Shown: piece by piece, positions 33,849 to 43,680 of the stretch
How the letters are laid out: every line of letters starts with the position of its first letter
How positions within the stretch are numbered: position 1 is the stretch's first letter
From: Microcoleus sp. FACHB-1515
Lineage (GTDB): Bacteria; Cyanobacteriota; Cyanobacteriia; Elainellales; Elainellaceae
Length of the DNA: 46,247 nucleotides
Direction of reading: 5' to 3'
Assembly: GCF_014696105.1 (NCBI RefSeq)
Contig: NZ_JACJPO010000006.1
Location: forward strand, 1 to 46,247
The notes under the pieces: model-generated
What the model was told of the DNA's origin: nothing
The model's input: only the letters and a program-made list of their open reading frames with translations
The model's database searches: none
Position numbers and translations under genes: made by a program

Positions 33849-36800
33849 TCAGGGGACATTACAAATTCGACGAGTTTCTGATGTGCCTTCTAAGGCGATC
33901 GAAGGACGCAGCCAGCGGCAAGCCTGCTCAATTAATTCGTTTAAGTCGCGAATTGCATAGTGTTTTGGTGTGTTGTTTGCAGAAATCACGACAATACTTC
34001 TACCGTCTGCGCTGAGTGACATCGCATAGCCTTCATACTGAGCAATTTGATTACCTCTGCCATCCCACACGCGAATTTGACGATCGCCTCCCAGCGCCGC
34101 AATTCGCTGCCCATCCTGACTAATTTGTACGGCATTCGCTTGAACCGAAGTCGGAATAAACCAGCCTCGTCGTCCGCTCAGCGTGGCAGTTTCACCGCTA
34201 AGATTCCACAAAAAAGCGCGATCGTCAGCAGCAGAAACAAATTGATTCATTTGATTGGTAAACGTAAAGCGAGCCAAATCGGAAAAAGTTGCGCCGTCCG
34301 CAAATCGATCGCCACGAATTTCATCAACGGGATTGCCCTGTAAGTCCCAAGTTCGCACGGCTGCACCAGCATCGGTGGGAGCGATCGTGATCAACTGCTT
34401 TCCATTGGCGGTGAAGTACACCTGATCAACCCACTTTGAATTCGCTTGAAAGTTTGCCAACAGTTGTCCTTGCAAATTCCAGATTTGCACTTTTCCCTGC
34501 CCGCCAGCAGTTGCTAGAAGTTGACTATTGGGGCTGAAAGCAATCGATTGCACTTTGCCCGAAATTGGAGAAGTTACTGCAACTTTTTCTCCAGTCGTTG
34601 TCCAAATTTGGATCGCATTATTCGGCTGAAGGGTTGCCACATACCGCCCATTCGGGCTGATTGGGTTGCTCCAGGTGAGGGGATTTTGCCAATCTTCGCC
34701 CCATGTTCCAGAAAGCTTCGCGATCGCCTCTCCCTGTGAATTCCAAACAGTTACGATTCTGTTCTCACCGCTATGCGTCAAGAGATATTCTCCTGATGTG
34801 TTAAATCGCAAATTATCGATTCCAGATTCACTCAACGGCAGTGACAAATTGCCTTGAGTTCGAGAATTCCACATTTCTACTGTGGCATCATTCAGTAACG
34901 CGGCAAATGATTCTCCATCCGGATTTATTTGCACTGTAGAAACGCGCTGAGAAATCGGAAGATAATATGTTCCAGGCGTTTCCAAATGCAGAAGCGTTGT
35001 GTCAGCAAGAGCGATCGTTTTACTATCAGGACTGAACTCTAGCTTATATTCAGAGCCTCGAAATCTCGATTCGGTAACCTGCTGTCCAGCAAGATTCCAG
35101 ACTCGCACCCGATCGTCCCAGTTCTGCGTTGCGGTATCGCTGCCGATCGTCGCCAGTTTTTGACCATCGGGACTGATGGCAACCGCATAAATTCCGCCCG
35201 AATGCGCTTGAAATTCGCGGATTAAACTGCCCTGATGATCATAGAGGCGCAGTTTACCATCCTCTGAGCCGATCGCCATGAACTGACCATCGGGACTGAT
35301 TTGAGCATCGATCGTGCCCTGCGATCGAGTTTCCAGTGATCTCATGACCCTGCCATTCAAATCACACTGCGTTACTGTAGCGGTTCCTGCTTGAGCAGTA
35401 ATCATCAAGACGGATGGCCTATCTGGACTGAAACGAGCTTTGAGGACTTGACCCTGCCCCTGACAAGTCGCAACAGCTTGACCCTGATTGTTCCAAAGTT
35501 TCACCTGACGATCGCCACCTGTAAGCAAATACTTTCCATCTAAACTGAACTCAGTGATTAATGACTGATGATTTAATGTGGCAATTTGTGTTCCTTGATC
35601 ATTCCAAAGTTTTGTAATTTGCCGTTCCCAGGTTGCATTATTGCGATGAGCAGCATCGACAACCGGTTCGATTGTGGCCAACAAACGACCATCCGGACTG
35701 AAGGCAATTCCCAAGACGGGCATTTGCAAATTTGAAAAGGTGGCGATCGCCCTACCCGCAGTACTCCACAGCGTCGCCGTGCCGTCCGATTCAACTGCTA
35801 AAAAACGCTCTCCATCCGGACTCAGAGCAACTTTTTCAGCCGTTCCTGACTGCTGAAATTGATGAATGAATTGTCCTTCCATATCTAAAATTTTGTAGTC
35901 AGTGCGATCAGGTTGCGTAGACCCTGTATGAAACAATATTCGTCCACCATTTGCAGCAAAAGGACGCGCAGTTGTATTGCTGGTTGCGCCGATCGATTGT
36001 TCTTGAACGCGATCGAGTACCGACTGCAATGTTAGAATCGGGGTGACTGTTGCATAATTTGCATTACTTGCTTGCTGTAAGTTATGTGCTGCTATTAATG
36101 CAGAAATTAATGCTTCACTGGGCTGATAGGAAAACTGATCGAGGGCACTGGTACTCATGCGCTCTGCTTGACCAATCAGCGCGGCGCGGTGCAGCGATCG
36201 AGTTGACCAAACGGTAATGCCTGAAGCTGCCAGCAGTGCAGCCGCTAAAATTCCTGCTCCCAAGCACAGCCGTCGCTGTGCAATTTGATTCGCTTTGGCA
36301 AGAATTTCGTTGGCGCGTTTCGTTTCCTGGTTTTCAAACTGCTGACTGAGCGATAGAAATTCAGCATCCTGCTGACTCAAGGTTTTATCGCTTGCCCAGG
36401 CGAGTGCTTCTTCTAAACTTTGTCCGCGCAAAAGGCGAGAGCGGTCTTGTTTTCCAGAGGCAAGCCATGCAGCTAAGGCATCGGCGTAAGGACGAAGGTT
36501 GTTGAACATTGTTTCTACCCATTGAAGATTAAAAACTTCGGCATAAATTAAGTTTCGGACTGCCAAACCATTTTCTTGTTTGACGACTAGCCCTGATAGG
36601 CGCAGTTTTAACTGGGATGAGCTTTCATCGGAAATTACGGATTTCTGCTGCAAAATTTGCTGATAGATACCTAACAGTCGGCTGGTTTGTTTTTCGTGGC
36701 GAAGCAGGCGATCGCGAATCGTTCGTAAATGCTCTGGCTCATCTTGAGTTTCCCAATGTTGAATCAGATGGGTGTGGATCAGGTGAGCGATTTTAGCTTT

Positions 36801-37592
36801 TAAATTTTGGTGGTGATGGGGCGATGAGTGCCAATATTCGATGACTAGACGGCAAACCTTTTGCGTCAGAAAAGGCTGTCCGCCTGTCCAATCTAGAATT
36901 TCTTGAAGGGCAATTTGCGGTTCTGCGATCGCGCCAGCTAAGCCTTCAGCCAGAACCGTTGCTTCTTCATATTGAAAGCCGTTAAGCGCGATCGCTTGAC
37001 CGACATTAAAAGGGGTGCGGGTTTTATCTTGAATCAAATCAGAAGGAGTGGCAACACCCAGTAGGCAAAACGTCAGCGCCTTCACATCGTCTCGATCGTT
37101 TGCATAAGAACGAATTAACGCAAAAAAGTCATTGATTGCAAATTCAAGGCTGAGAACGCTATCAATTTCGTCAATGAAAATAACGATCGGCTGATTGGCG
37201 AAATGCAGTAAAAGTACATCCTCAATAAATGTACTGAGTAGATGAATATGAGTCAGAGAGGGAGGAGCGTTCAACCAGGCTTTCAAATTGACTTTGCCAA
37301 TTAAATTCGCGCTGCGCCATAGTTCTGAAACGACTCGTTCATACCACTGTTGCGGAGTTAGATGCTCACTTCCCACTCGCGTCATATCGATCGCAATACA
37401 GCAAACTCCTTCCATTTGCAAACGGTGCATCACGCGAACTCGCAAACTCGATTTGCCCATTTGCCGACAGTTAAACACATAGCAAAACTGTCCTGCTTTT
37501 AATGCAGCATAGAGTTCTTGATCTGCTTGTCGTTCGACGTAGCTGGGAGCATCAATCCTTAAACTTCCCCCAACCTGATATTCGTAACTCAT
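33849..37592 (-). CDS. AAA-like ATPase fused to a WD40 propeller
   Basis: The 1247-residue protein has an AAA-like (AAA_35-type) ATPase at its N-terminus (YEYQVGGSLRIDAPSYVERQ, P-loop NCRQMGKSSL, Walker B PIVIFIDEIDSV, sensor-like FCLLGVATPSDL). A transmembrane segment follows around 440 (LGAGILAAALLAASGITVW), then about a dozen WD40 blades of the form SPDGxxLAT...VRVWNxxGQ filling the C-terminal ~650 residues. Such cyanobacterial AAA-WD40 proteins act as signalling or conflict sensors. ATG 37592 follows an in-frame TTG. A second AAA-like protein of the same family is encoded at 40172-41350. Confidence 0.9.
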   Translation of the reverse strand: MSYEYQVGGSLRIDAPSYVERQADQELYAALKAGQFCYVFNCRQMGKSSLRVRVMHRLQMEGVCCIAIDMTRVGSEHLTPQQWYERVVSELWRSANLIGKVNLKAWLNAPPSLTHIHLLSTFIEDVLLLHFANQPIVIFIDEIDSVLSLEFAINDFFALIRSYANDRDDVKALTFCLLGVATPSDLIQDKTRTPFNVGQAIALNGFQYEEATVLAEGLAGAIAEPQIALQEILDWTGGQPFLTQKVCRLVIEYWHSSPHHHQNLKAKIAHLIHTHLIQHWETQDEPEHLRTIRDRLLRHEKQTSRLLGIYQQILQQKSVISDESSSQLKLRLSGLVVKQENGLAVRNLIYAEVFNLQWVETMFNNLRPYADALAAWLASGKQDRSRLLRGQSLEEALAWASDKTLSQQDAEFLSLSQQFENQETKRANEILAKANQIAQRRLCLGAGILAAALLAASGITVWSTRSLHRAALIGQAERMSTSALDQFSYQPSEALISALIAAHNLQQASNANYATVTPILTLQSVLDRVQEQSIGATSNTTARPFAANGGRILFHTGSTQPDRTDYKILDMEGQFIHQFQQSGTAEKVALSPDGERFLAVESDGTATLWSTAGRAIATFSNLQMPVLGIAFSPDGRLLATIEPVVDAAHRNNATWERQITKLWNDQGTQIATLNHQSLITEFSLDGKYLLTGGDRQVKLWNNQGQAVATCQGQGQVLKARFSPDRPSVLMITAQAGTATVTQCDLNGRVMRSLETRSQGTIDAQISPDGQFMAIGSEDGKLRLYDHQGSLIREFQAHSGGIYAVAISPDGQKLATIGSDTATQNWDDRVRVWNLAGQQVTESRFRGSEYKLEFSPDSKTIALADTTLLHLETPGTYYLPISQRVSTVQINPDGESFAALLNDATVEMWNSRTQGNLSLPLSESGIDNLRFNTSGEYLLTHSGENRIVTVWNSQGEAIAKLSGTWGEDWQNPLTWSNPISPNGRYVATLQPNNAIQIWTTTGEKVAVTSPISGKVQSIAFSPNSQLLATAGGQGKVQIWNLQGQLLANFQANSKWVDQVYFTANGKQLITIAPTDAGAAVRTWDLQGNPVDEIRGDRFADGATFSDLARFTFTNQMNQFVSAADDRAFLWNLSGETATLSGRRGWFIPTSVQANAVQISQDGQRIAALGGDRQIRVWDGRGNQIAQYEGYAMSLSADGRSIVVISANNTPKHYAIRDLNELIEQACRWLRPSIALEGTSETRRICNVP

Positions 37593-37831
37593 CAAAACAC
37601 GAGTGGGATAATATCTATGACTATTTCACTGTAGATGAAAGGTAAACCAACCGATGAATCTGTGTAGAAGAATGCACAGTGTTGCGGTTTTGTTCCCGGA
37701 AATAGCGAATTCGGTGAAAAGGCCGTGTGATCATTTTTCTGCACAAACCCATCTCTTTCAAATCATGTCGCTAAGCTGGAAACCTCAGCTTCAAACGTGA
37801 AGTCACATCCTGAAAAACCTGGATTGAAATC

Positions 37832-38209
37832 ATGCAGCAACCATTCAACGCTTTGCTTAAAACGTTCCTCTTGGGCAGCACCGTTGTAGGCATTGCGATC
37901 GCCCTGCAACTGCCCACCGTAGCGCAACGATCGCCCAATTCTAGCCGAGTTCCTCTAGATAATATCTACCACGAACGCGATAATCTGCCTGACGATGCCG
38001 ATGTCTTTCCCCGGATGGGCAGAATTGCAGGCAGTCAGCAGGAGCAGTCGAACTGCCGCGTTGCACCCTGGGGTAGGGTCGTAACTCGCTTTCCGGGCAG
38101 ATCATCGGTTGAAATCGATCGCCGTCAAGTCGATCGCAATGGCGAATCCTGGTTCCATAACCCCGACGGCAACTGCTGGGTTCACGACAGCCGCATTGAT
38201 TTGCTATAA
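37832..38209 (+). CDS. Exported hypothetical protein
   Basis: The 125-residue protein begins MQQPFNALLKTFLLGSTVVG, a signal peptide ending near AQR, followed by a soluble domain with two cysteines (NCRVAPWGRVVTRFPG and NCWVHDSRIDLL). The spacing suggests a disulfide in a small β-domain, perhaps SH3-like. No family recognised. It lies 5 nt before the next gene's alternative start and is probably cotranscribed. Confidence 0.65.
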   Translation: MQQPFNALLKTFLLGSTVVGIAIALQLPTVAQRSPNSSRVPLDNIYHERDNLPDDADVFPRMGRIAGSQQEQSNCRVAPWGRVVTRFPGRSSVEIDRRQVDRNGESWFHNPDGNCWVHDSRIDLL

Positions 38210-38229
38210 GCCCATTGAGAGCAACCCAA

Positions 38230-38982
38230 ATGAATTTTAATTGCCGCAAAAAACAGTTGATCGCCTGTGTGTTTGGCTGCTGGATGCTGAGCGCTGCGAT
38301 CGCCGGATGCACTGCTACGCCGACTCGATCGCAGCCTGAAACGACTTCACCCGATTCTGAAACAGTCGCGCCCTCTCCGTCCAATCCAGCAGACTCCCCA
38401 AGCCTTCCCAAACTGGCAGGCGTTCAAGAATGGGCAGAGATTTTGCAGGGCGAATCCGTGCAGGGATTAACGTTTAGCAATGATGGCAAGCTATTGTATC
38501 AAGACAAGGTATTACTCACAGAAATTCCGGTGAGCTATGTCAGCAATGGCGATGTTACTGATGCTCAACGGCTGATTATTTCTGATTCGTCTCCATCCGG
38601 TCGATTTAATATCGTGAAAGCCTGTGAAGGCACAACCAATGAATCGGGACTTTGCTGGTCGCTGTATCTGGTCGATCGCCAGTCAGAAACCGCTCAAAAG
38701 ATCGATATTGCCAAATACGGCGGACTCAACTGGGTGCAGTGGACGAGCGATGAGCGATATGCCCTGTTTGTTGAATCGATGGAGGGTGTGTCCTGGTTTG
38801 TTGCGCTCGATTTACAGACTGGGGAATCAAAAATGTTTGAACAAACGGCAGCAACTGCGGATTTAAGCAGCTTTAAGTGGATTGATGATCGCACCTTTGA
38901 GGCAAATCTTCTTTGTCGTGAAGGAACAACCTGCACAGAACCTTCGTTTCGCGGCAATATCTCAACCTTGTTCACTCAATAG
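38230..38982 (+). CDS. Lipoprotein, probable β-propeller-like
   Basis: The 250-residue protein has a signal peptide with lipobox (MLSAAIAGCTATP) and a Pro/Ser linker, then β-rich segments such as SVQGLTFSNDGKLLYQD, DSSPSGRFNIVKACEG and LNWVQWTSDERYALFVES, which resemble blades of a propeller. It is membrane-anchored and exposed. The ATG at 38230 is preferred over the TTG at 38215. It belongs to a rightward block of secreted or lipid-anchored proteins. Confidence 0.7.
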   Translation: MNFNCRKKQLIACVFGCWMLSAAIAGCTATPTRSQPETTSPDSETVAPSPSNPADSPSLPKLAGVQEWAEILQGESVQGLTFSNDGKLLYQDKVLLTEIPVSYVSNGDVTDAQRLIISDSSPSGRFNIVKACEGTTNESGLCWSLYLVDRQSETAQKIDIAKYGGLNWVQWTSDERYALFVESMEGVSWFVALDLQTGESKMFEQTAATADLSSFKWIDDRTFEANLLCREGTTCTEPSFRGNISTLFTQ

Positions 38983-39001
38983 TTTTCACTGCGAAAAAAC
39001 T

Positions 39002-40188
39002 GTGGAAAAGCTTTCTGTCCTTCATCCTCTTGTCCTCATTTTGCTGAGTTTATGTGCAGGTTTATCCGCGTGTCAACCGAACAACATTACCTCATCCACT
39101 CCGTCTGCTGAAACGACTCCATCTTCAGATTTCCAGAAGGCATCACTCACCACGATCGCTCACTTTCAAGGTGACAACGGCGGCAACCCGTTAGGAGTAG
39201 TTCAGGCGAGCGACGGCAACTTTTACGGCATCACCGAAGGCGGACGAATTGGCCCCGGAGTCATCTTTCGCCTCACGCCGGACGGCCAGATTCAGCCGAT
39301 CGTGCATCTGCATGGCGAAACTCAAGGCTACAACCCGGAGGCAGAGCTAATTTTGGGGCGCGATGGCAATTTGTACGGCACAACTTCGGGCGGTGGTGCA
39401 AATGGGCAGGGGTTCGGCACGGTCTTTCGCGTCACCACAGCCGGACAACTGACGACCTTAGCGGTGTTCGATCGCAAAAACGGCGCTAGTCCTCAGCGTC
39501 CTCTCATTCAAGCGCAGGACGGCAATTTCTACGGTACAACCTACATGAGCGGCGACCATGAGCAAGGCACAATTTTTCGGCTAACGCCTGCCGGAGAACT
39601 CACGACTCTGGTTCACTTCAAGGTCGATCGATTTCCAGGGGCACTCGATATCATTCAGGATCGATCGGGCAATTTTACGTGACGCACGGCAATTTTTACG
39701 GCACACAATACATGGCAGATGGCGAAGCAACAATTTTTCGCCTCACCAATCACCAAACGTTGATTCCATTTGCTCAATTTGTAGGGCTAAATGACAACCC
39801 CAGCCGCGATGCCTATCCGAGTCGCCTCGTAGAAGCGCAGGACGGCAACTTCTACGGCGTGACGCTGTTCGGCAACTTCTTTCGTTTAACGCCGGATGGA
39901 CAAAAGACGACGATCGCCACCCTCGATCGCAACTTTTTGTTTAACCGCCTGATTCAGGGCAGCGACGGCAACTTTTACGGCACAGCGATCGGACCAGAAC
40001 CCCCCGACCCCGGCATGGTTTTTCGCCTCACACCTCAGGGAGAACTTACTCCGCTCGGCTACTTCACCGGAGGCAACGGCAGCCAGCCCAACAGCCTAAT
40101 TGAAATTGAGGGCACATTCTACGGCACAACGTTAATGGGCGGCAAACACAATCAGGGAACTATATTTAAGCTCACGATCGATCGCTAA
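39002..40188 (+). pseudogene. GloVer-repeat lipoprotein, split by a frameshift
   Basis: Starts at GTG 39002 with a lipobox (CAGLSAC) and carries the glycine-rich tandem repeats of GloVer/choice-of-anchor proteins: repeated SDGNFYGxTxxGG...GTIFRLTPxG units. At 39680-39682 the frame meets TGA (ends GNFT), and a second frame beginning with GTG at 39679 continues the same repeat pattern (HGNFYGT...AEATIFRLT...) to 40188. The identical repeat register on both sides shows one gene of about 395 codons with a short indel. The GTGA overlap could in principle let a ribosome re-initiate, so some product may still be made. A sequencing error is also possible. Confidence 0.75.
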
Positions 40189-41350
40189 AATACCGACGAT
40201 ACAGTTCACAGCTTAGCCTGACTTGATTGCCATCCAGTCTTGCCAGCCCGGAACTCTCCAGCCTGTAGGCCAGAATCGGATCGAGACTGGTTCCCTGCGG
40301 CTCGTTGGCAATCACGCGATCGAGGGCGATTTGTAGTTCTAAATAGTTTTGCAAAACCTGCCAGTGACGCCGCAGATGATCGCGATAAATTCCGGCTTGA
40401 GTTGGAGCCGTTCGCAGTAGTTCTTCCAGCGTCATTCCTTGTTGCAGATGATAAAACGCCAACTGCAAAAGATACGGATGCCCCCCGACCATTGCAACGA
40501 TTTGCTGGATTGCTGCTGCTGAACCGTTCCAACCATAGTGTTTTGCTAACTGCTGGATTTGATCGATCGTCAGTTCCGATAAGCGAATCGGCAATCCGAC
40601 ATTAAAAGGCGATTGATTCAAATTGAGCGGTAGATAAACTTCAGTAGAATGAGCGACGACCAATCGTAATCGCTGCCAAACCTGTAGATTGTTTGCCTCT
40701 TCGTGCCAGCTTCGCAGCAATGCAAAAAATCCCTGTGCGATTTGCGGAAATTCAAATAGCCAGTCTACTTCATCCAATCCCAAAACTAAATTCTGATGCA
40801 GTTGCTCTAAAAGACAGAACTGAAAAGAAGTCGTGCAGCTTACCAGGCTTCCAAACCGATCGCTATCCCAGTAATCTTCAATCTGAACGGATAAATTCAG
40901 CTTGCGGATAAGATTGATGCAAAACCATCGCAAAAATGTATCTAAATCCGTCAAGACTGCTGCTTCTGCCTGCCGCAAATTCAGCCGCACCGTTGCAAAA
41001 TTCATCTCGTTGGCTCCTGCTAAAATTCGATGCAGAAGCGACGTTTTACCCATATGTTGCGGGGCGCGAATTCGCACTAAGCCGCCCGGTTTGCGAATTT
41101 CTTGAAGACACTGTTTTTCGATCGGCGGACGCTCAACATAAAGCGGCGATTTTAGCGTTAGTGGACTACCCGGAAATTCTATAGCGGATTTTCCCTGACC
41201 CACTAATTGCGGATGAACCAGTTCCGATCGATGCTGAGCAAACAGGTCAACGAGTTCTTCCCGGTAGGAGTAATGTTCGCCTTCAATGTTGCTGAATCCA
41301 AACGCTTTGCAAACGTTAGCAATATGACGACGAATGGTGGAAGGTTCCAA
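40172..41350 (-). CDS. AAA-like ATPase with winged-helix-type N-terminus, probably 5'-truncated
   Basis: The 392-residue protein begins at a TTG (41350) with EPSTIRRHIANVCKAFGFSN, the recognition half of a LuxR/vMap-type helix-turn-helix. An AAA-like (AAA_35-type) ATPase follows: LVRIRAPQHMGKTSLLHRIL (P-loop), VLGLDEVDWLF (Walker B), VVAHSTEVYLPL and GGHPYLLQLAFYHLQQG. A stop codon (TAG) lies directly upstream in frame, and the expected first half of the helix-turn-helix is missing, so the gene may have lost its start. It is a relative of the AAA-WD40 protein at 33849-37592. Confidence 0.75.
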   Translation of the reverse strand: MEPSTIRRHIANVCKAFGFSNIEGEHYSYREELVDLFAQHRSELVHPQLVGQGKSAIEFPGSPLTLKSPLYVERPPIEKQCLQEIRKPGGLVRIRAPQHMGKTSLLHRILAGANEMNFATVRLNLRQAEAAVLTDLDTFLRWFCINLIRKLNLSVQIEDYWDSDRFGSLVSCTTSFQFCLLEQLHQNLVLGLDEVDWLFEFPQIAQGFFALLRSWHEEANNLQVWQRLRLVVAHSTEVYLPLNLNQSPFNVGLPIRLSELTIDQIQQLAKHYGWNGSAAAIQQIVAMVGGHPYLLQLAFYHLQQGMTLEELLRTAPTQAGIYRDHLRRHWQVLQNYLELQIALDRVIANEPQGTSLDPILAYRLESSGLARLDGNQVRLSCELYRRYFSDRS

Positions 41351-41973
41351 GTACTATGCGTTAATCGCATTTTTCTTAACAATTTTCTCGATTGCTCAAA
41401 CGGTTGCGGGGTAATAGTTTGAGCGAGTTTAGATTTTAATTTTTCTAGTTCAATTTCCGCCGTTGCAACACTTCTTCATAGCTGGTGTAACCGTTGGCGA
41501 TCGAATGTGACGAGCGCTCTCAAAAGATTGCAATTTCAAGGAGAAGGCCGATCGAAGTGCTTTACACGGGTCTAATGCAGAAGGGGCGAGCGCTTGGTGA
41601 TTTAGCAGAGTGACAAAAAATACAAAGCTTCATCTAGGGGCGAGTGGGGACTTTTTGCGGCTGGCTGCGCGGGTGCGATCGAGTTTGGCTGCGGATGGTT
41701 GTCCGCGATTGTCTGATGCGATCAGGGGTATATAGGGCTAGATAAGGATGTGGATATGGATAAGGAATATACAGGTATAGATAAGAATGCTATGTGCATA
41801 TGCGGTATTTTTGCCGCATGGATGGCTGGTTTGGACGCGAATTTTACGGCAAAAGTGGCAAGTAGAATCGGCTGTGAGGCGCTTTTAGCACTGGTTTTGA
41901 GCGTTGCTGATTTTGCTCGATCGCGATCGAGCGCGGGTGTCGTCGCGTGTGCATCCAGCCAGAGAGTATTGTC
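41351..41973. other. Intergenic region before the IS4 transposase
   Basis: No intact gene. On the minus strand near 41420-41500 are coding-like fragments in two frames (SIANGYTSYEEVLQRRKLN, then IELEKLKSKLAQTI in another frame), perhaps a frameshifted small gene. Three GATAAG words lie at 41741, 41759 and 41780, and a hairpin (ATGCGG 41800-41805 with CCGCAT 41814-41819) precedes the transposase. The left end of the IS was not located. Confidence 0.4.
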
Positions 41974-43347
41974 ATGAGTTGGGTCAGCGAGGAACTTGAG
42001 GCCGCCGATTTAGGCGACTTGCGCCGGACTCGACGGCTGATAGCGATCGTGGAAGACTTGGCGGCCAAGCCGAATGCCAGTGTGCCGCAAGCGAGTCGGG
42101 ATCGAGCTGCAATGCAGGGGATGTATGACTTTTGGGCGAATCGGCGGGTGGATGCGGCTGCGATTATTCGCGCTCATGCCGTCCGGTCGGTCGAGCGGAT
42201 GGCCCAAGAAACAACGGTGCTTGCCATCCAAGACACAACCGAATTGGACTACAGCCATCATCGATCGACGCAGGGATTAGGCAGCATCAGCAAAGCACGA
42301 GCGCGTGGGCTGAAAGTGCATAGCGTGTTGGCCGCCAGTGCAGCAGGAGTGCCCCTCGGTGTGCTGCATCAGGAAGTGTGGGCGCGACCCAAGTGCCGCA
42401 AGCGCGACGATCAGCGGCGGATGGTGATCGCGCAAAAAGAGAGCGTGCGCTGGCTGCGGAGTCTCGAAATCACGCAGCAACTGGTGGGCGATCGTACACG
42501 GGTGGTGACGGTGGGGGATCGCGAAGCGGACATTTATGAACTATTCGCCTGTGCGCGATCGACTCAAAGTGAATTTCTGATTCGCGCTGCCCAAGATCGA
42601 CAAACGACGAGTAACGAGGCCGATGAGGATTTTGCCGCCCTATTCGCCACCGTTGCGGCGTGTGAGTGCCAGGGTGCATTTCGGTTGGCACTGCAACGGA
42701 CACCGCGCCGTGCCGCCCGCACTGCCGTCGTCAGCGTGCGCTTCACTCAATTGTGGTTGCACCCCCCAGAGTATTTGAGCCAGCTTGCACCGATCGCCGT
42801 CAGCGCGATTCTGGCCGAAGAGATGCAGCCGCCGCCCAGCCACGAAGCACCGATCCGCTGGTTGCTGCTGACGACGCTGGATGTGCCCGACTTCGCGATG
42901 GCGCAGCAGTGCTTGACGTGGTACAGCTATCGGTGGCTGATCGAACGCTATCACTACTTGCTTAAATCGGGGTGTCGCCTGGAAACGCTGCAACTGAAGC
43001 GTTCAGACCGACTAGAGCGAGCGTTGGCGTGTTACGCAGTTGTGGCATGGCGACTGATGTGGCTGGCGTATGGGGCACGGACTGATCCGGATGGCTCGAT
43101 CGACGGCAAGCTCGAACCTGCCGAATGGCAAGCGTTGTATTGCTATGTGCATCAAACGAACACACCCCCGGCACGAGCGCCGAGTTTGGGCGAGTGCCTG
43201 GTGTGGATCGGTCAATTGGGTGGCGCATTGGGCACTTGCGCGGGGCTGCAAAGTCTCTGGCGGGGTTGGCAGCGGCTGCAAGATCTCAGGGCGATGTGGC
43301 AACTGGTGTCACCGCTCGATTGCCTGAGCGTGATGCTTGATCGGTGA
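41974..43347 (+). CDS. IS4-family (Tn5/IS50-like) transposase
   Basis: Starting at ATG 41974 the product of ~457 residues opens MSWVSEELEAADLGDLRRTR, the N-terminal Tn5-type domain, then VLAIQDTTELDYS and VTVGDREADIYELF (two acidic catalytic regions). The IS4 signature Y-(2)-R-(3)-E-(6)-K sits in YSYRWLIERYHYLLK. The reading frame is intact and GC-rich. Terminal inverted repeats were not recognised in the 41630-41970 or 43348-43590 flanks, so the borders of the element are unknown. Confidence 0.9.
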   Translation: MSWVSEELEAADLGDLRRTRRLIAIVEDLAAKPNASVPQASRDRAAMQGMYDFWANRRVDAAAIIRAHAVRSVERMAQETTVLAIQDTTELDYSHHRSTQGLGSISKARARGLKVHSVLAASAAGVPLGVLHQEVWARPKCRKRDDQRRMVIAQKESVRWLRSLEITQQLVGDRTRVVTVGDREADIYELFACARSTQSEFLIRAAQDRQTTSNEADEDFAALFATVAACECQGAFRLALQRTPRRAARTAVVSVRFTQLWLHPPEYLSQLAPIAVSAILAEEMQPPPSHEAPIRWLLLTTLDVPDFAMAQQCLTWYSYRWLIERYHYLLKSGCRLETLQLKRSDRLERALACYAVVAWRLMWLAYGARTDPDGSIDGKLEPAEWQALYCYVHQTNTPPARAPSLGECLVWIGQLGGALGTCAGLQSLWRGWQRLQDLRAMWQLVSPLDCLSVMLDR

Positions 43348-43680
43348 GTGAGGCCAAATTTGACCTGAAATTCGGGTCGCCAGTAGGGTGATCGCCGCGC
43401 TGATTGCGATTGAATTGTAACGAAAGATGCGATGCAGGGACAAAGGCGCGGATTGGGGCGATTTCTGAGCCGACTTTACAATCGATCGCCGGCTCCAACG
43501 CGCTGGCAAGGGTGCAAAGCCGCCTGAGCCAATGGCACGGCCCCAGCGCTCCCACTGAGACTAGTGTGAATCGGGACTGTGCCACACCTTGACGCAGCAA
43601 TTGGATTGCTTCGCACTAAGCAATCCAATTGCTGCATGAATTGCTTAATTGGATTGGGGCAGCGTTGCGGGTCTGGAGCG
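43348..43680. other. Intergenic region between transposase and protelomerase genes
   Basis: The two genes converge here. Apart from the inverted repeat at 43594-43635 and an adjacent ATTGCTTAAT copy at 43640-43649, I see no coding sequence. The right end of the IS4 element must lie in the left part, but no matching terminal repeat was identified. Confidence 0.5.
43594..43635. repeat. Perfect 18-bp inverted repeat carrying the subtelomeric motif
   Basis: GCAGCAATTGGATTGCTT (43594-43611) and its exact complement (43618-43635) flank CGCACT. It sits between two convergent genes, so it can act as a bidirectional RNA-end hairpin, though no T-run follows. The arms hold AATTG and ATTGCTT words also found at the telomere-like right end, and a third copy of the word follows at 43640-43649. 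Confidence 0.65.

Noticed and set aside
41630-43680. Terminal inverted repeats of the IS4-family element
   Set aside because: Compared both flanks by eye and found no convincing pair; borders left undefined rather than guessed.
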